Below are positions 1-8,111 of a stretch of DNA of 64,000 nucleotides, piece after piece (within the stretch, counting starts at the first letter, position 1; each line of letters opens with the position of its first letter). The translations under genes were made by a program, and so were the position numbers. The DNA lies in contig CAWGTD010000003.1 of NCBI GenBank assembly GCA_963825415.1, positions 248,001 through 312,000 on the forward strand, read 5' to 3'. Source of the stretch: BP-464 sp963825415. Its GTDB lineage: Bacteria; Actinomycetota; Thermoleophilia; Solirubrobacterales; Solirubrobacteraceae. A model generated the notes under the pieces. It did no database searches. It saw only the letters and a program-made list of their open reading frames with translations, and was not told the DNA's origin.

Positions 1-244
1 GAGATTCGCTGTGCGACTCGGAGGTCCCAGTGCCCCAAGCAGCCTTTTGCGCTTCATCGGTTCCGCCGGCCACTGATCTCGGCGCCCTGAAGCGGCTTGT
101 CACCTAGCTCCCCCGGTCCACCCAGGCTCGGCCCGTCCGTTTCCCCTGCGGACGGGCCGAGTGCCCGTCCGCCCGCTGGAGGCGGCTCGCCACCGCGGTC
201 ACGGGCGTGCGCGACCCGCACGCCCGCCCGCGACTGGCGTCCTC
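1..244. other. Non-coding flank, no supported gene
   Basis: I see no credible reading frame here. Short open stretches lack a start with a ribosome site and have no recognisable composition. The only clear structure is the strong hairpin at 127-161, annotated separately. The stretch may hold the 3' end of a gene lying to the left of the window, but nothing in it can be identified. Confidence 0.5.
127..161. terminator. Perfect 13-bp hairpin, probable terminator
   Basis: The arm CTCGGCCCGTCCG (127-139) is exactly complementary to CGGACGGGCCGAG (149-161) around a 9-nt loop. No U-tract follows on either strand, which is common for terminators in high-GC actinobacteria. It lies about 85 nt beyond the stop of the minus-strand PepSY gene and could end that transcript, one entering from the left, or both. 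Confidence 0.6.
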
Positions 245-616
245 CTAGTCGTCGCTGGTCGCGGCGTCGCCGTCACCGGTGTCCTGGGACTCGGCCTGGT
301 CGTCGTCGGCCTTCTGGCTGGTGACATTGAACGCCTTGTCCACCTGGACCTCGGTGAGCTGGCCACCGTTGTCGACCTTCACCTCGTAGATGGCCGGAGC
401 GCCCTCGTCGCTGCCTTCGACCGACACGACCCTGCCGCCGCCCACGGCGGAGCGGGCCGCGGCGCCGGCCTTGGCGGCGTCGCTGCCGGCGACCTTCTGG
501 TCGGGGCCGTCGTTCTTCGCGCTCCCGCCGCCCGTGGCGTTGGCCAGTGCGGCGCCGCCGAGGGCGAGCGCGCCCAGGGCGGTGATGGTGATGAGGACCT
601 TCTTGATCTTGTGCAT
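245..616 (-). CDS. Secreted PepSY-domain protein
   Basis: This is a small exported protein of about 123 residues. The N-terminus (MHKIKK, then a hydrophobic Ala/Leu/Gly stretch ending in ALANA) is a signal peptide. The mature part holds one PepSY-like repeat (YEVKVDNGGQLTEVQVDKAF) and ends in an Asp/Glu/Gln-rich tail. I chose the ATG at 616 over a GTG three codons upstream because the basic n-region follows it directly. It is divergent from a response regulator/histidine kinase pair. That arrangement is common for PepSY proteins, which are often targets or modulators of the adjacent two-component system. Its exact function is not known. Confidence 0.8.
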   Translation of the reverse strand: MHKIKKVLITITALGALALGGAALANATGGGSAKNDGPDQKVAGSDAAKAGAAARSAVGGGRVVSVEGSDEGAPAIYEVKVDNGGQLTEVQVDKAFNVTSQKADDDQAESQDTGDGDAATSDD

Positions 617-680
617 GGCGGTCACGATGGAGGGTGCCCGTGAGACGCAGATGAGCTCAAGCGCGTTGGCGCATAGCCGC

Positions 681-697
681 TCTCATCTTGGCTTCAT
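681..697. promoter_or_regulatory. Direct repeat between PepSY gene and response regulator
   Basis: TCTCAT (681-686) and CTTCAT (692-697) lie 11 bp apart in the divergent intergenic region, just before the response-regulator start. OmpR/PhoB-family regulators typically bind direct hexamer repeats spaced by one helical turn, so this is a candidate autoregulatory site. Two short imperfect repeats are weak evidence on their own. Confidence 0.35.
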
Positions 698-720
698 GAG
701 ACTGCTCGATGATGGTCCGC

Positions 721-1417
721 ATGCGGGTCTTGATCGCAGAGGACGACCGCAAGCTCGGCCGGCTGCTCGAGCGCGGGCTGACCGAGAGCGACATCCGCGT
801 CGAGCTGGTCGGCACGGGGGACGCCGCCCTGGTCGCGGCCCGAAAGGACGGCATCGACGTCGTGGTCCTCGACGTGATGCTCCCCGGGATGGACGGCTCT
901 CCAGGTCTGCGCGCGGATGCGCGCAGAGCACCTGTGGACGCCGGTGCTCCTGCTGACCGCGCGCGACGAAGTCGAAGATCGCGTCCGTGGGCTCGACGGC
1001 GGCGCCGACGACTACCTCCCCAAGCCGTTCTCGTTCGAGGAGCTCGCCGCGCGGCTACGGGCACTGTCCAGGCGGGGCCCGGTCGAGCGGCCGGTGGTGC
1101 TCGCGGCCGGCGACCTCGAGTACGACCCGGCCATGGTGTGGGCCTGGCGCGCGGGCGAGGAGATCGAGCTGTCCACGACCGAGCGGGCGCTGCTCGAGAC
1201 CCTCCTCCGTCATCGCGGCCAGGTGCTCGACCGTGACCAGCTGCTCGCCCAGGCCTGGGATCCCCGCCAGCAGCCGCGGTCCAACGTCGTCGACGTCTAC
1301 GTCCGCTACCTGAGAGAGAAGATCGACCGCCCGTTCGGCGTCGAGTCGATCGAGACGGTCCGCGGCACCGGCTACCGGCTGCGAGCCGACGGCGGCCGCT
1401 CGCCGCGAGCGGCGTGA
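721..1417 (+). CDS. OmpR-family response regulator (one frame change)
   Basis: This is a DNA-binding response regulator of about 232 residues. The receiver domain starts MRVLIAEDD with the acidic pocket, carries the phosphoacceptor Asp in VVVLDVMLPGMDG, and ends with the conserved Lys of LPKPFSF. A winged-helix domain follows, ending in the typical IETVRGTGYRL. The frame changes at about 898-903, where one extra base sits between MDG and LQVCARMRAEH; both sides read as one domain. ATG 721 is preferred over ATG 709 because it begins directly at the receiver strand. The stop overlaps the kinase start as ATGA-type coupling (1414-1417). Confidence 0.88.
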
Positions 1418-2752
1418 CCAGGTTCTCGCACGTGCCGATCCGCGTGCGGGTGACCCTCGCCTTCGCTGCGGTCGCGGCGGTCGGCGCCGCTTGCGCTCGG
1501 CCTGTTCCTGCACGATCGGCTGCGGGCGGAGCTCGACGGCTCGCCGCACTCCGGGTTGCGCCAGCGGCTCGGAGACCTCACCACGCTGGCCTCGCAGGGC
1601 GCGGCGGGCGGCCTCGGCCGCAGCACCCTGGTGGAACGCGGCGACGATGTGGCCCAGCTCCTCGGCCGCGACGGCCGGGTCGTCGCGGGCGCGCCCGGGT
1701 TCGAGTCACGTCCGCTGCTGGACGCCGCCCACCTGCGACGTGCCACGACTGGCCTCGTCTCGCTCGAACGGCCGGCGCCCGACGACGAAGGCCGGCTCGC
1801 CCTGCTGGCCGCGCCGGCCGGCGATCGCGTCGTCGTGGTCGGGGCGTCATTGGATGACCGCGCCGACGCGCTCGGCAGCCTCGACGCGTTGCTGCTGCTC
1901 GGGCTGCCGATCGCGTTGCTGCTGGCGGGCGGGGCGGGCGACGTGGTCGCGGGCTCGGCCCTCGCGCCGATCGAGCGAGTGCGCGAGCGCGCCGACGTCC
2001 TCGGCGCCGGCGATCTCGAGGAGCGGTTGCCGGTGCCGCCGGCCGACGACGAGGTGCGCCGTCTGGCCGAGACGCTCAACCGGATGCTGGCGCGACTCGA
2101 GGAGGCGTTCTCGCGCGAGCGGGGCTTCGTCGCCGACGCCAGCCACGAGCTCCGTACTCCCCTGGTGCGGCTGAAGGCGGAGCTGGAGCTGGCGGCCCGC
2201 GGCGGCCGCACGGTCGAGGAGCTCGAGGCCGCCGTGTGCTCCGCGGTGGAGGAGACGGACCGGCTCACGCTGCTCGCCGAGGACCTCCTCGTGCTGGCAC
2301 GTTCCGACCACGGCCGGCTGCCGTTCTGCGACCGGAGAGGATGGACGTCGGCGCCCTGCTCGACGAGACGCGCCGGCAGTACGCGCCACATGCCCGGGTC
2401 GTGACACCGGCCGGGCTGATGGTCGTCGGCGACCGCGTGCGGCTCCAGCAGGCGCTGGCCAACCTGGTGGACAACGCTCAGCGCCACGGGCGCGGCGCGG
2501 TGACGCTGCGCGCCGTGGCCGACGCCGACGGCGTCGGCCTGCATGTCGAGGACGAGGGCGCCGGCGTGCCGCACGCGCTGCGCGAGCGGGCGTTCGAGCG
2601 GTTCACGCGCGGCGACCTGGTGCGTGACCCCGCCGGCGGCGCGGGCCTCGGCCTGGCGATCGTCGCCGCGGTGGCCGAGGTCGAACTTCGGCCGTGCCGG
2701 CAGCGCAGTGGGACCTCCGCGCTCGGACGCGCGGGTCAGGCTGCCTACGTGA
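1414..2752 (+). CDS. Sensor histidine kinase (three frame changes)
   Basis: This is a membrane histidine kinase, partner of the upstream regulator. An N-terminal membrane segment precedes an extracytoplasmic region. A second membrane helix (LLLLGLPIALLLAGG) follows, then a HAMP-like linker, the H-box with phosphorylated His (SHELRTPLVRLK), the N-box (NLVDNAQRHGRG), the G1 box (DEGAGVP) and the G2 box (GAGLGLAI). Frame changes lie near 1485-1492, 2320-2335 and 2680. After the last one the C-terminus reads VGPPRSDARVRLPT and stops at 2750-2752, a normal end for this family. The translation start overlaps the regulator stop by 4 nt. The domains are continuous across the shifts, so I read it as one functional gene. 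Confidence 0.85.
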
Positions 2753-3088
2753 CGCAGGCGACCTGCGCCTCGGGGGTTGGACCTGGCTCCAGCCCGTCGC
2801 AACGACTTCGCGCCCGCTCTCCCTTTTCACGTGCGCGTCATGGAGACACGGCAGCCCTTCGCTGCGGGCAGAGGTCCTGGGCCGTCTGCGCCGCTGGGTC
2901 GGCGGCCCGGTCGAGTCGGCACGCTCACCGGGTACGGCACGGTGCTGCCCGACGAGTGGGCGACGACGCTGTTCGACGCCCGCTGCGGCCAGCCCCGCAC
3001 CGCCTCGTTCAGCCTGTATCGGATCTACGGCCCGGCCGCGGCCTTCGCGGGGGTCGCCCCGTAGGGCGCCGCCCACGGGACCGAATGA
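2753..3088. other. Stretch without a confident gene
   Basis: A plus-strand frame (2777-3064) is open and contains a short plausible segment, GYGTVLPDEWATTLFDA, near its end. It lacks a signal peptide, a clear start and any recognised domain. The opposite strand is also open but Arg/Pro-rich, like a shadow. Given the frame changes nearby, a small damaged gene could be hidden here, but I cannot support one. Confidence 0.3.
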
Positions 3089-3315
3089 CTACCTGAGTCC
3101 GGGAGCCGAGCAGGGCCCCGGCACGAAGTGGTGGACGACCACGCGGCCGTTCCCCAGGGTGACGGTCATCTCGCCGACACGCGGCGGCGGCCCCTGAGGC
3201 AGCACGAAGTCCAGCGACGTGCAGTGGACGCTGACCTCAGCCGGGTCGGCGGAAGCCGGCGCGGCGGCGCCCAGCGCGGCCAGTGCGGTTACGGCAACAA
3301 CGGCGGCAAGTTCAT
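3089..3315 (-). CDS. Small secreted protein, frameshifted near its start
   Basis: This minus-strand gene of about 75 codons starts at ATG 3315, 6 nt after a strong GGAAGGGG ribosome site. The start frame (MNLPPLLP) stops almost at once. One base over, the frame continues as AVTALAALGAAAPASADP, a textbook signal peptide and cleavage site. A short mature domain follows, with VHCTSLDFVLPQGPPP, VTLGNGRVVVHHFVPGPC, and a stop at 3089-3091. The two frames together make a coherent exported protein with two cysteines. I do not recognise a family. It is divergent from the sugar dehydrogenase gene. Confidence 0.55.
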
Positions 3316-3460
3316 CGGGTTCCCCTTCCGGTTGATGAGTGGACCGGTACCTGCTGCTCTACGTCGGCCGTCGCCGGGAGGTTGGTGAGTCGCTGACCCC
3401 GGCGCTGGCCGGAAGGACGATCCGGTGCCGGCCGCCGCAAGCCGACACAGGCCGTTTGCC

Positions 3461-4704
3461 ATGCTCATTGTCGTGAAGCTGGGACGAACGCTGCCGCAGA
3501 CGATGCTCGGCGCGGTGGCGATCGTCGGGTGCGGCAGCGAACCGGATCGCGCCACGGACATCGCGACGGCGGAGTCGACCGCGCCGGCCGCGGTGACCCG
3601 CACGAGCGACTCGCGGGCGCAGCCGGCGGCGGGCCGCGGGGTCAAGCTCGTGAGGGTCGGCGACTTCGAGCAGCCTCTGTTCGTCGCGTCGCCGCCCGGT
3701 GACCGGCGGCGACTTGTCGTGGTCGAACAGGGCGGTCGGATCCGGGTCTTGCTCGACGGCCGGGTCCTCGGGACGGCCTCCCTCGAGAGCGTCGGCGGCA
3801 TGACGACCGGCGGCGAGCGGGGGCTGCTGGGGCTGGCCTTCGCGGCCGAGCTACGCCCAGTCGGGCCGGTTCTACGTGTACTTCACCAAAACAGGCCGCC
3901 GCGAGCACATCATCGAGTACCGCCGCGCCGGCCCGAACCGCGCGAACCCCGAGAGCGCCCGCACGGTCTTCGTCCACGACGACCCCGAGGGCAACCACAA
4001 CGGCGGCATGCTCGCCTTCGGCCCCGACCGCTACCTATACGTCGGTACCGGCGACGGCGGCGGCGGCTTCGACCAGCACGGCACGCGAGGCAACGCCCAG
4101 AACCTCGGCTCGCCGCTGGGCAAGATCCTGCGGATCGACCCGCGGGCGTCCGGCGGCCGGTCGTTCACCGCGCCGTCGTCCAACCCGTTCGTCGGGCGGA
4201 GCGGTGCGCGCCCCCGAGGTCTACGCCTACGGTCTGCGCAACCCGTGGCGATTCTCGTTCGACCGGTCGGCGCGGCGATTTGATCATCGGCGACGTCGGG
4301 CAGAACGCGGTCGAGGAGATCGACTTCGTGCGCAAGGGCCGTGGGCGAGGAGCCAACTTCGGCTGGCGCCCGCTCGAGGGCAACCAGCGCACCTTCGACG
4401 AGCCGGCGCCAGGGGCCGTCGCGCCGGTGATCACCAAGACCCACGGCGACGGCTGGTGCTCGATCGCGGGCGGCTACGTGGTGCGCGATCGCGGCGTGCC
4501 CGCCCTCTACGGCCGCTACGTCTACGGCGACTACTGCAAGGGTCAGCTGCGCAGCGCGCGGCTGACCGCGGCCGCGCCACCGGCGACCGCGCGATCGCCG
4601 GCGTCCCGACGGTCGAGGGTCTGGCCTCCTTCGGCGAGGACGCCACCGGCCGCGTCTACGTGGTGTCGAACAGCGGGCCGGTCTACCGCTTCGCCGCCCG
4701 CTGA
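3461..4704 (+). CDS. PQQ-dependent sugar (sorbosone-type) dehydrogenase lipoprotein
   Basis: This is a soluble-type quinoprotein dehydrogenase of about 413 residues, a beta-propeller that oxidises aldoses or related sugars outside the membrane. The N-terminus ends in a lipobox-like AIVGC, suggesting a lipid anchor. Family signatures appear in order: GERGLLGLAFA, GNHNGGMLAFGPD, YLYVGTGDGGGG, NLGSPLGKILRIDP, YGLRNPWRFSFDR, GDVGQNAVEEIDF and NFGWRPLEG. The reading frame changes at about 3850, 4195, 4275 and 4580, yet the signatures stay in order and the end VYVVSNSGPVYRFAAR is normal. ATG 3461 puts the hydrophobic segment at the start. The natural electron acceptor and substrate cannot be read from the sequence. 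Confidence 0.82.
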
Positions 4705-4761
4705 TGGGCTGACGTTCGGACGAAGGGCACAAGTTCTGTAGTTCGGCTGCGTTCCAGCGGC

Positions 4762-5325
4762 ATGCTCAATTCCAGCTGGAAGATCACCCTGCTCGGCGCG
4801 CTCGCCGCCCTGGCGCTCGCCGCGCCGGCCTCGGCCTCGCCGACCGTCACCATCTCGCCGACCTCGGCGGCGACCTGGACCGGCCCGGTCGGCAACGGCG
4901 CCAACGTGTCGCACTTCGCCGACCTCGGCGTCGGCCCGTCCCAGCTGCGCGGCAAGTGCGGCTCGGACCTGCAGACCAACTGCGACATCACGTTGGTGCA
5001 CATCACCGGCGCGCCGACCAGCGGCGGCTCGGTGAAGTTCCGCATCGACGGATTCCAGCCCTATAGCGACTTCGACCTGCGCGTCTACGGCAGCGATGCC
5101 TCGGGCGAGCAGTACGAGGATCTGACCGCCCCGCAGGGCGACGTCGCCGCCAGCAGCCCGCTGGGGTCCGACGACCCGCGGCACACCTCGGCCGGCGATT
5201 TCGAGACCACCGAGGTCTCGCTGAGCGGCTACGTCTCCGGCGGCCAGGCCTGGTTCCTGGTCAAGGTGCCGTACTTCCTGGTGGCCAACGACACCTACAC
5301 GGGGCACGCCACGCTGCTCCCGTAG
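4762..5325 (+). CDS. Secreted beta-sandwich protein of unknown function
   Basis: This 187-residue protein has a clear signal peptide (basic MLNSSWK, then a Leu/Ala core ending PASASPT). The mature part is rich in Ser, Thr, Gly and Asp, with one Cys pair (GKCGSDLQTNCDI). A segment, FRIDGFQPYSDFDLRVYGSD, resembles pre-peptidase C-terminal or CUB-like beta-sandwich domains found on secreted actinobacterial proteins. No catalytic motif is visible. It stands alone between the sugar dehydrogenase and a strong terminator at 5353, so it probably ends a transcript. The fold assignment is an inference from pattern only. Confidence 0.75.
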   Translation: MLNSSWKITLLGALAALALAAPASASPTVTISPTSAATWTGPVGNGANVSHFADLGVGPSQLRGKCGSDLQTNCDITLVHITGAPTSGGSVKFRIDGFQPYSDFDLRVYGSDASGEQYEDLTAPQGDVAASSPLGSDDPRHTSAGDFETTEVSLSGYVSGGQAWFLVKVPYFLVANDTYTGHATLLP

Positions 5326-5352
5326 TTCCGTCCGTAACGCGTTTGGGTGCAA

Positions 5353-5374
5353 AGCCCCCGCCTCGGCGGGGGCT
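5353..5374 (+). terminator. GC-rich hairpin terminator
   Basis: AGCCCCCGCC pairs with GGCGGGGGCT around a very short TC centre (in practice an 8-9 bp stem with a 4-6 nt loop). It is followed by TTCCTGGTT. It sits 28 nt after the stop of the secreted protein ending at 5325 and is the most convincing intrinsic terminator in the window. Confidence 0.75.
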
Positions 5375-5430
5375 TCCTGGTTAACACGCGATCCCTGTCA
5401 TTCCGCTTCCCGGACTGATAGGAAATCCGC

Positions 5431-5565
5431 ATGTCACTGATCGTCGCTGCACTCGAAGGGGGCGAGATCTTCGCCATCTGCATGGCCGTCAATCTGCTGT
5501 TCGTCGCCTGGCAGTTCCGCCACCACCACCGCCACGACGGGCGCGGGCCCGGCGGCAAGCCCTAG
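5431..5565 (+). CDS. 44-residue single-helix membrane microprotein
   Basis: The ATG at 5431 follows ATAGGAAATCCGC, a usable ribosome site. The protein is 44 residues. A short N-terminus precedes one hydrophobic helix (IFAICMAVNLLFVAWQF), followed by a His/Arg-rich tail (RHHHRHDGRG). The pattern of one helix plus a basic cytoplasmic tail suggests a small membrane subunit or peptide. I do not recognise a family. It is convergent with the minus-strand gene ending at 5580. Confidence 0.55.
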   Translation: MSLIVAALEGGEIFAICMAVNLLFVAWQFRHHHRHDGRGPGGKP

Positions 5566-5579
5566 CTGGGCAAGGGGGC

Positions 5580-6065
5580 TCAGGCCCGGCTAGGCCGGGT
5601 CCCTGAGCTCTGCGGAAGCGTCGTAGGCGCCTGCGGCTGGAACGCGGCCTCGTTCGTGAGGACGTCGACGGTGTAGGTGCCTGCCTCGGCGCCCTCGATG
5701 GCGATCTCCGCGAAGCCGCCCTGGTCGCTGAAGAAGGTCTGCGTGGTCCCGTCCGGCAGGTGGACGTGCAGCTCGGTGAAGTTGTTCGCGCACCTGCACA
5801 TCGCGGTGACCACGAGGTTCCCCGGGTCGGCGACGGTGAGCGTGAACGTGTCGCACGCCTGCGGCGGGCACACCGGGTCGGCCGGGATCGCCGCCAGGGC
5901 CAGGTTCACCGGCACGACGCCGTAACCGGTTGCGTTGCCCTGCCAGGCTATCTGCGGCGAGGCGAGCGAGACGGTGCCGCTGCTTGGCTGCGCGGCGGAG
6001 GCTGGGGCGGCGGCCACCAGCGCGGCGACGCCACCGATGAGCAGAATTCTGGTGCACTTGGACAT
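5580..6065 (-). CDS. Secreted protein of unknown function
   Basis: ATG 6065 (MSKCTRILL) begins a signal peptide that ends at APASAAQP. The mature domain of about 135 residues is beta-rich, with Gly-aromatic segments (WQGNATGYGVVPVNLALA). It carries two Cys pairs (VCPPQACD and MCRCANN) and a segment, ADPGNLVVTAMC, followed by HVHLPDGTTQTF and GTYTVDVLTNEA. The order and spacing resemble pre-peptidase or fibronectin-like secreted domains. An upstream in-frame codon would add eight residues before the signal peptide and is less likely. No enzyme motif is visible. Confidence 0.75.
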   Translation of the reverse strand: MSKCTRILLIGGVAALVAAAPASAAQPSSGTVSLASPQIAWQGNATGYGVVPVNLALAAIPADPVCPPQACDTFTLTVADPGNLVVTAMCRCANNFTELHVHLPDGTTQTFFSDQGGFAEIAIEGAEAGTYTVDVLTNEAAFQPQAPTTLPQSSGTRPSRA

Positions 6066-6105
6066 GCAGGCCCGAGAACGCACCCGCAACGGGAAACTTG
6101 CGCGC

Positions 6106-6540
6106 TTACTCGGCCTTGACGGGCGCAGCGGTCTTCTCCGGCGGCTTCGCCACCGGCTGGGCCGACTGCCGGCCCCGCTCGTAGGCCGCCGCGGCGCGGC
6201 GGTCGCCTGCCTGCTGCTCGCGCAGCAGCACGCGATCGAGGAGCTGCATGTCCTGGGCGCGCTGGGCAGCCACGTGGCGGTCGACGATCCGCAGCCGGAT
6301 GACGTGGTCGGCCGCGCCCTTCGCGGCGACCGCCTTCGTCACCGCCTCGCGGACCGCGGTCTCGCGCTCGCGGGCGATCGAGGCCTCGCTGCGCTGGTGA
6401 TCGCTCTTGCCGTAGTGGTACCCGCCGAGGGCGGCCACTCCGGCGAACGCGGCGAACACGAGCGTGAGCGCGACCACCCGTGCGAGGCGGCTGACTCCGA
6501 TCGTGATGCCCGCCGGGCGGTACTCCGTGTGGGCGCCCAT
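6106..6540 (-). CDS. Membrane protein with cytoplasmic or periplasmic coiled coil
   Basis: The start ATG 6540 has an excellent AAGGAGG site 7 nt upstream. The 144-residue protein has one transmembrane helix near residues 20-40 (ARVVALTLVFAAFAGVAALGG). A long charged helix follows, rich in Glu, Arg, Ala and Gln, predicted to be a coiled coil, and then a Pro/Lys tail. I do not recognise a family. It is transcribed divergently from the cysteine-repeat gene at 6737. Confidence 0.7.
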   Translation of the reverse strand: MGAHTEYRPAGITIGVSRLARVVALTLVFAAFAGVAALGGYHYGKSDHQRSEASIARERETAVREAVTKAVAAKGAADHVIRLRIVDRHVAAQRAQDMQLLDRVLLREQQAGDRRAAAAYERGRQSAQPVAKPPEKTAAPVKAE

Positions 6541-6642
6541 CAACTTCCCTCCTTGGATTTGCGGTGTGCGGACCTTGGCAGCGCATCCTGGCGCTGTACA
6601 TAGGCGATCCGTCCAGTGGCCCTGAAACGAAGTGCTACGGCG

Positions 6643-6662
6643 TTTCTTGCTCGCTCAAGAAA
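6643..6662. promoter_or_regulatory. Inverted repeat upstream of the cysteine-repeat gene
   Basis: TTTCTTG (6643-6649) and CAAGAAA (6656-6662) form a perfect 7-bp inverted repeat with a 6-nt centre, unusually AT-rich for this genome. It sits about 75 nt upstream of the GTG start at 6737. It could be an operator or the first hairpin of a leader RNA. The regulator is unknown. Confidence 0.4.
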
Positions 6663-6736
6663 CTGGCGCATTGCCGCAAGTAAGCGACCGCGCGAGCGTT
6701 GGAGGCCCTGAAAACCGCCAGCAGGGGGAGTTGCTC

Positions 6737-7603
6737 GTGTCCGTCGCATCGAATGCACGCAGGGTGCTCGCCGGTTGCCTCGCACTGGTGGGTGCGATCG
6801 CCGCCGTGATGGTGTTCACACCGGGCACTAATGCCGACCCGCCGGGGCAGCCCTGCTACGGCCAGACGAGCTGCCAGGAGTACCTCGACAGCGTTGCCGC
6901 CGCGTGCGCGACGCCCGAGGGCTGCCAGGCCTACTTCGAGAGCCTGATCCCGTGCACCGATGAGGAGACCTGCGCCGCGTTCCTCCAGAGCCTGGCTCCG
7001 CCCAGCGACAACCCGCCGCCGTGCAACGACCCCGCCACCTGCGAGGCGTTGATCCGCAGCTTCGTCCCCTGTGAGGACGAGGCGAGTTGCCAGGCGTTCA
7101 TCGAGGGATTGGCCACGCCGCCCGACGGGGGCGGGGGCGGGGGCGGCGGTAGCGGCGCACCGTGCTCCGACCAGCCGAGTTGCGAGGCACTGATCCGCAG
7201 CCACGCGCCCTGCCAGGACAACGCGAGCTGCGAGGCACTGATCCGCAGCAAGGCGCCTTGCGAGGACCAGCCGAGCTGCGAGGCGATGATCCGCAGCCAC
7301 GCGCCGTCGAGCGGCAGCGACAGCCCGCCGAGCAATCAGCAGAAGCCGAGCCAGAGCTCCGCTGAGCCGAAGGCGTCGTCGAGCCCCTCGAGCCAGCCGA
7401 CGACCAAGTCGTCGAAGGCGAAGAAGACCAAGGCCAAGGCCAAGAAGAAGGCCAAGAGCAAGAAGCGCGCGAAGACGCGGTGCTCGAAGAAGCTCAAGGG
7501 CAAGGCCAAGGGCAAGGCCAAGAGCAAGAAGCGCGCCAAGGCCCGCTGCGGCAAGAAGCGCGCCAAGCGCCACACCAAGCGGGCGCACCGGCGCCGCAGC
7601 TAG
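6737..7603 (+). CDS. Secreted cysteine-repeat protein with Lys/Ala/Arg-rich tail
   Basis: GTG 6737 follows a GGGGGAG site and gives about 288 residues with a signal peptide (ARRVLAGCLALVGAIAAVMV). The mature part has about eight repeats of the form P-C-x4-5-C-x2-hydrophobic-hydrophobic-x-S. The last three (7157-7300) are nearly identical 16-residue units ending EALIRS or EAMIRS. A poly-Gly linker splits repeat groups. A Ser/Pro/Gln spacer follows, then about 70 residues dominated by Lys, Ala and Arg with two isolated Cys, like histone H1 or chromatin-type tails. Paired Cys suggest disulfides outside the cell; the basic tail suggests binding to an anionic polymer such as DNA, teichoic-type polymer or polysaccharide. 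Both roles are inference. Its stop overlaps the stop of the convergent gene by 3 nt. Confidence 0.8.
   Translation: MSVASNARRVLAGCLALVGAIAAVMVFTPGTNADPPGQPCYGQTSCQEYLDSVAAACATPEGCQAYFESLIPCTDEETCAAFLQSLAPPSDNPPPCNDPATCEALIRSFVPCEDEASCQAFIEGLATPPDGGGGGGGGSGAPCSDQPSCEALIRSHAPCQDNASCEALIRSKAPCEDQPSCEAMIRSHAPSSGSDSPPSNQQKPSQSSAEPKASSSPSSQPTTKSSKAKKTKAKAKKKAKSKKRAKTRCSKKLKGKAKGKAKSKKRAKARCGKKRAKRHTKRAHRRRS
7157..7300 (+). repeat. Three 48-bp coding tandem repeats
   Basis: Units 7157-7204, 7205-7252 and 7253-7300 each encode A-P-C-x-D-x-x-S-C-E-A-(L/M)-I-R-S-(H/K). They are in frame, so copy number can change without breaking the gene. Their similarity in DNA as well as protein suggests recent expansion relative to the more diverged copies upstream. 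Confidence 0.8.
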
Positions 7604-8061
7604 CGCGCCGGCGGCCGCACCCTGAAGCTCGTCGCGCCGGCCGCCTGCTGAGTCGTGGGGAACAGCGGGCACGGGCGCTCCTGCCCGGGCGGACAGTACG
7701 GGCCGCTCTGCACCACCACCCTCACGCGATGGCGGCCGGGACACCAACCCGCGGACGGCGGGCGCAGCGCGACGCGTCGGCGAACGCCCGCGGTCCCGCG
7801 CGTCACCGACCGCTGCGCCGGCGGCGTGCACCTGCGCCGCGCGCCCGCGGGCGGCGCAACCCGCAGCAGGTAGACCGTCTCGGCGACGCCTTGGTGACCG
7901 GCGTCGTGGCGGAGGGTGAACGCGACAGAGAAGCCGGTGTGGCGGGTGCCGCTCGCCGGATGCGCGCGCGGATGGGTCTGCTCGGCGGCGGGCGTTCCTG
8001 CGGCGGCCGCGATGCCCGCGGCCCCCGCGAACAGCCGGGGAAGAAGGGCCAGGCGGCGCAT
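7600..8061 (-). CDS. Secreted protein of unknown function
   Basis: This 153-residue protein has an N-terminal signal peptide (MRRLALLPRLFAGAAGIAAA). The mature part has alternating hydrophobic strands (HTGFSVAFTLRHD, ETVYLLRVAPP, HRVRVVVQSGPYCPP) and four Cys. It is Arg/Pro-rich, but hydrophobic periodicity and a proper signal peptide mark it as coding rather than a shadow. It is convergent with the cysteine-repeat gene, the two stops sharing CTAG. No family is recognised. Confidence 0.65.
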   Translation of the reverse strand: MRRLALLPRLFAGAAGIAAAAGTPAAEQTHPRAHPASGTRHTGFSVAFTLRHDAGHQGVAETVYLLRVAPPAGARRRCTPPAQRSVTRGTAGVRRRVALRPPSAGWCPGRHRVRVVVQSGPYCPPGQERPCPLFPTTQQAAGATSFRVRPPAR

Positions 8062-8111
8062 GTGCGGCCACGGTAGCGCCGCCGCCCAGCGCCTAGACTC
8101 CCGCCGCGGGC

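Noticed and set aside
6600..6736. c-di-GMP or c-di-AMP riboswitch before the cysteine-repeat gene
   Set aside because: I could not find the core motifs of either class; only a simple inverted repeat is clear.
7405..7600. CRISPR-like repeats in the Lys/Ala/Arg coding region
   Set aside because: The repeats are codon-level (AAG/GCC/CGC) and have no regular spacer; they encode the basic tail of the protein.
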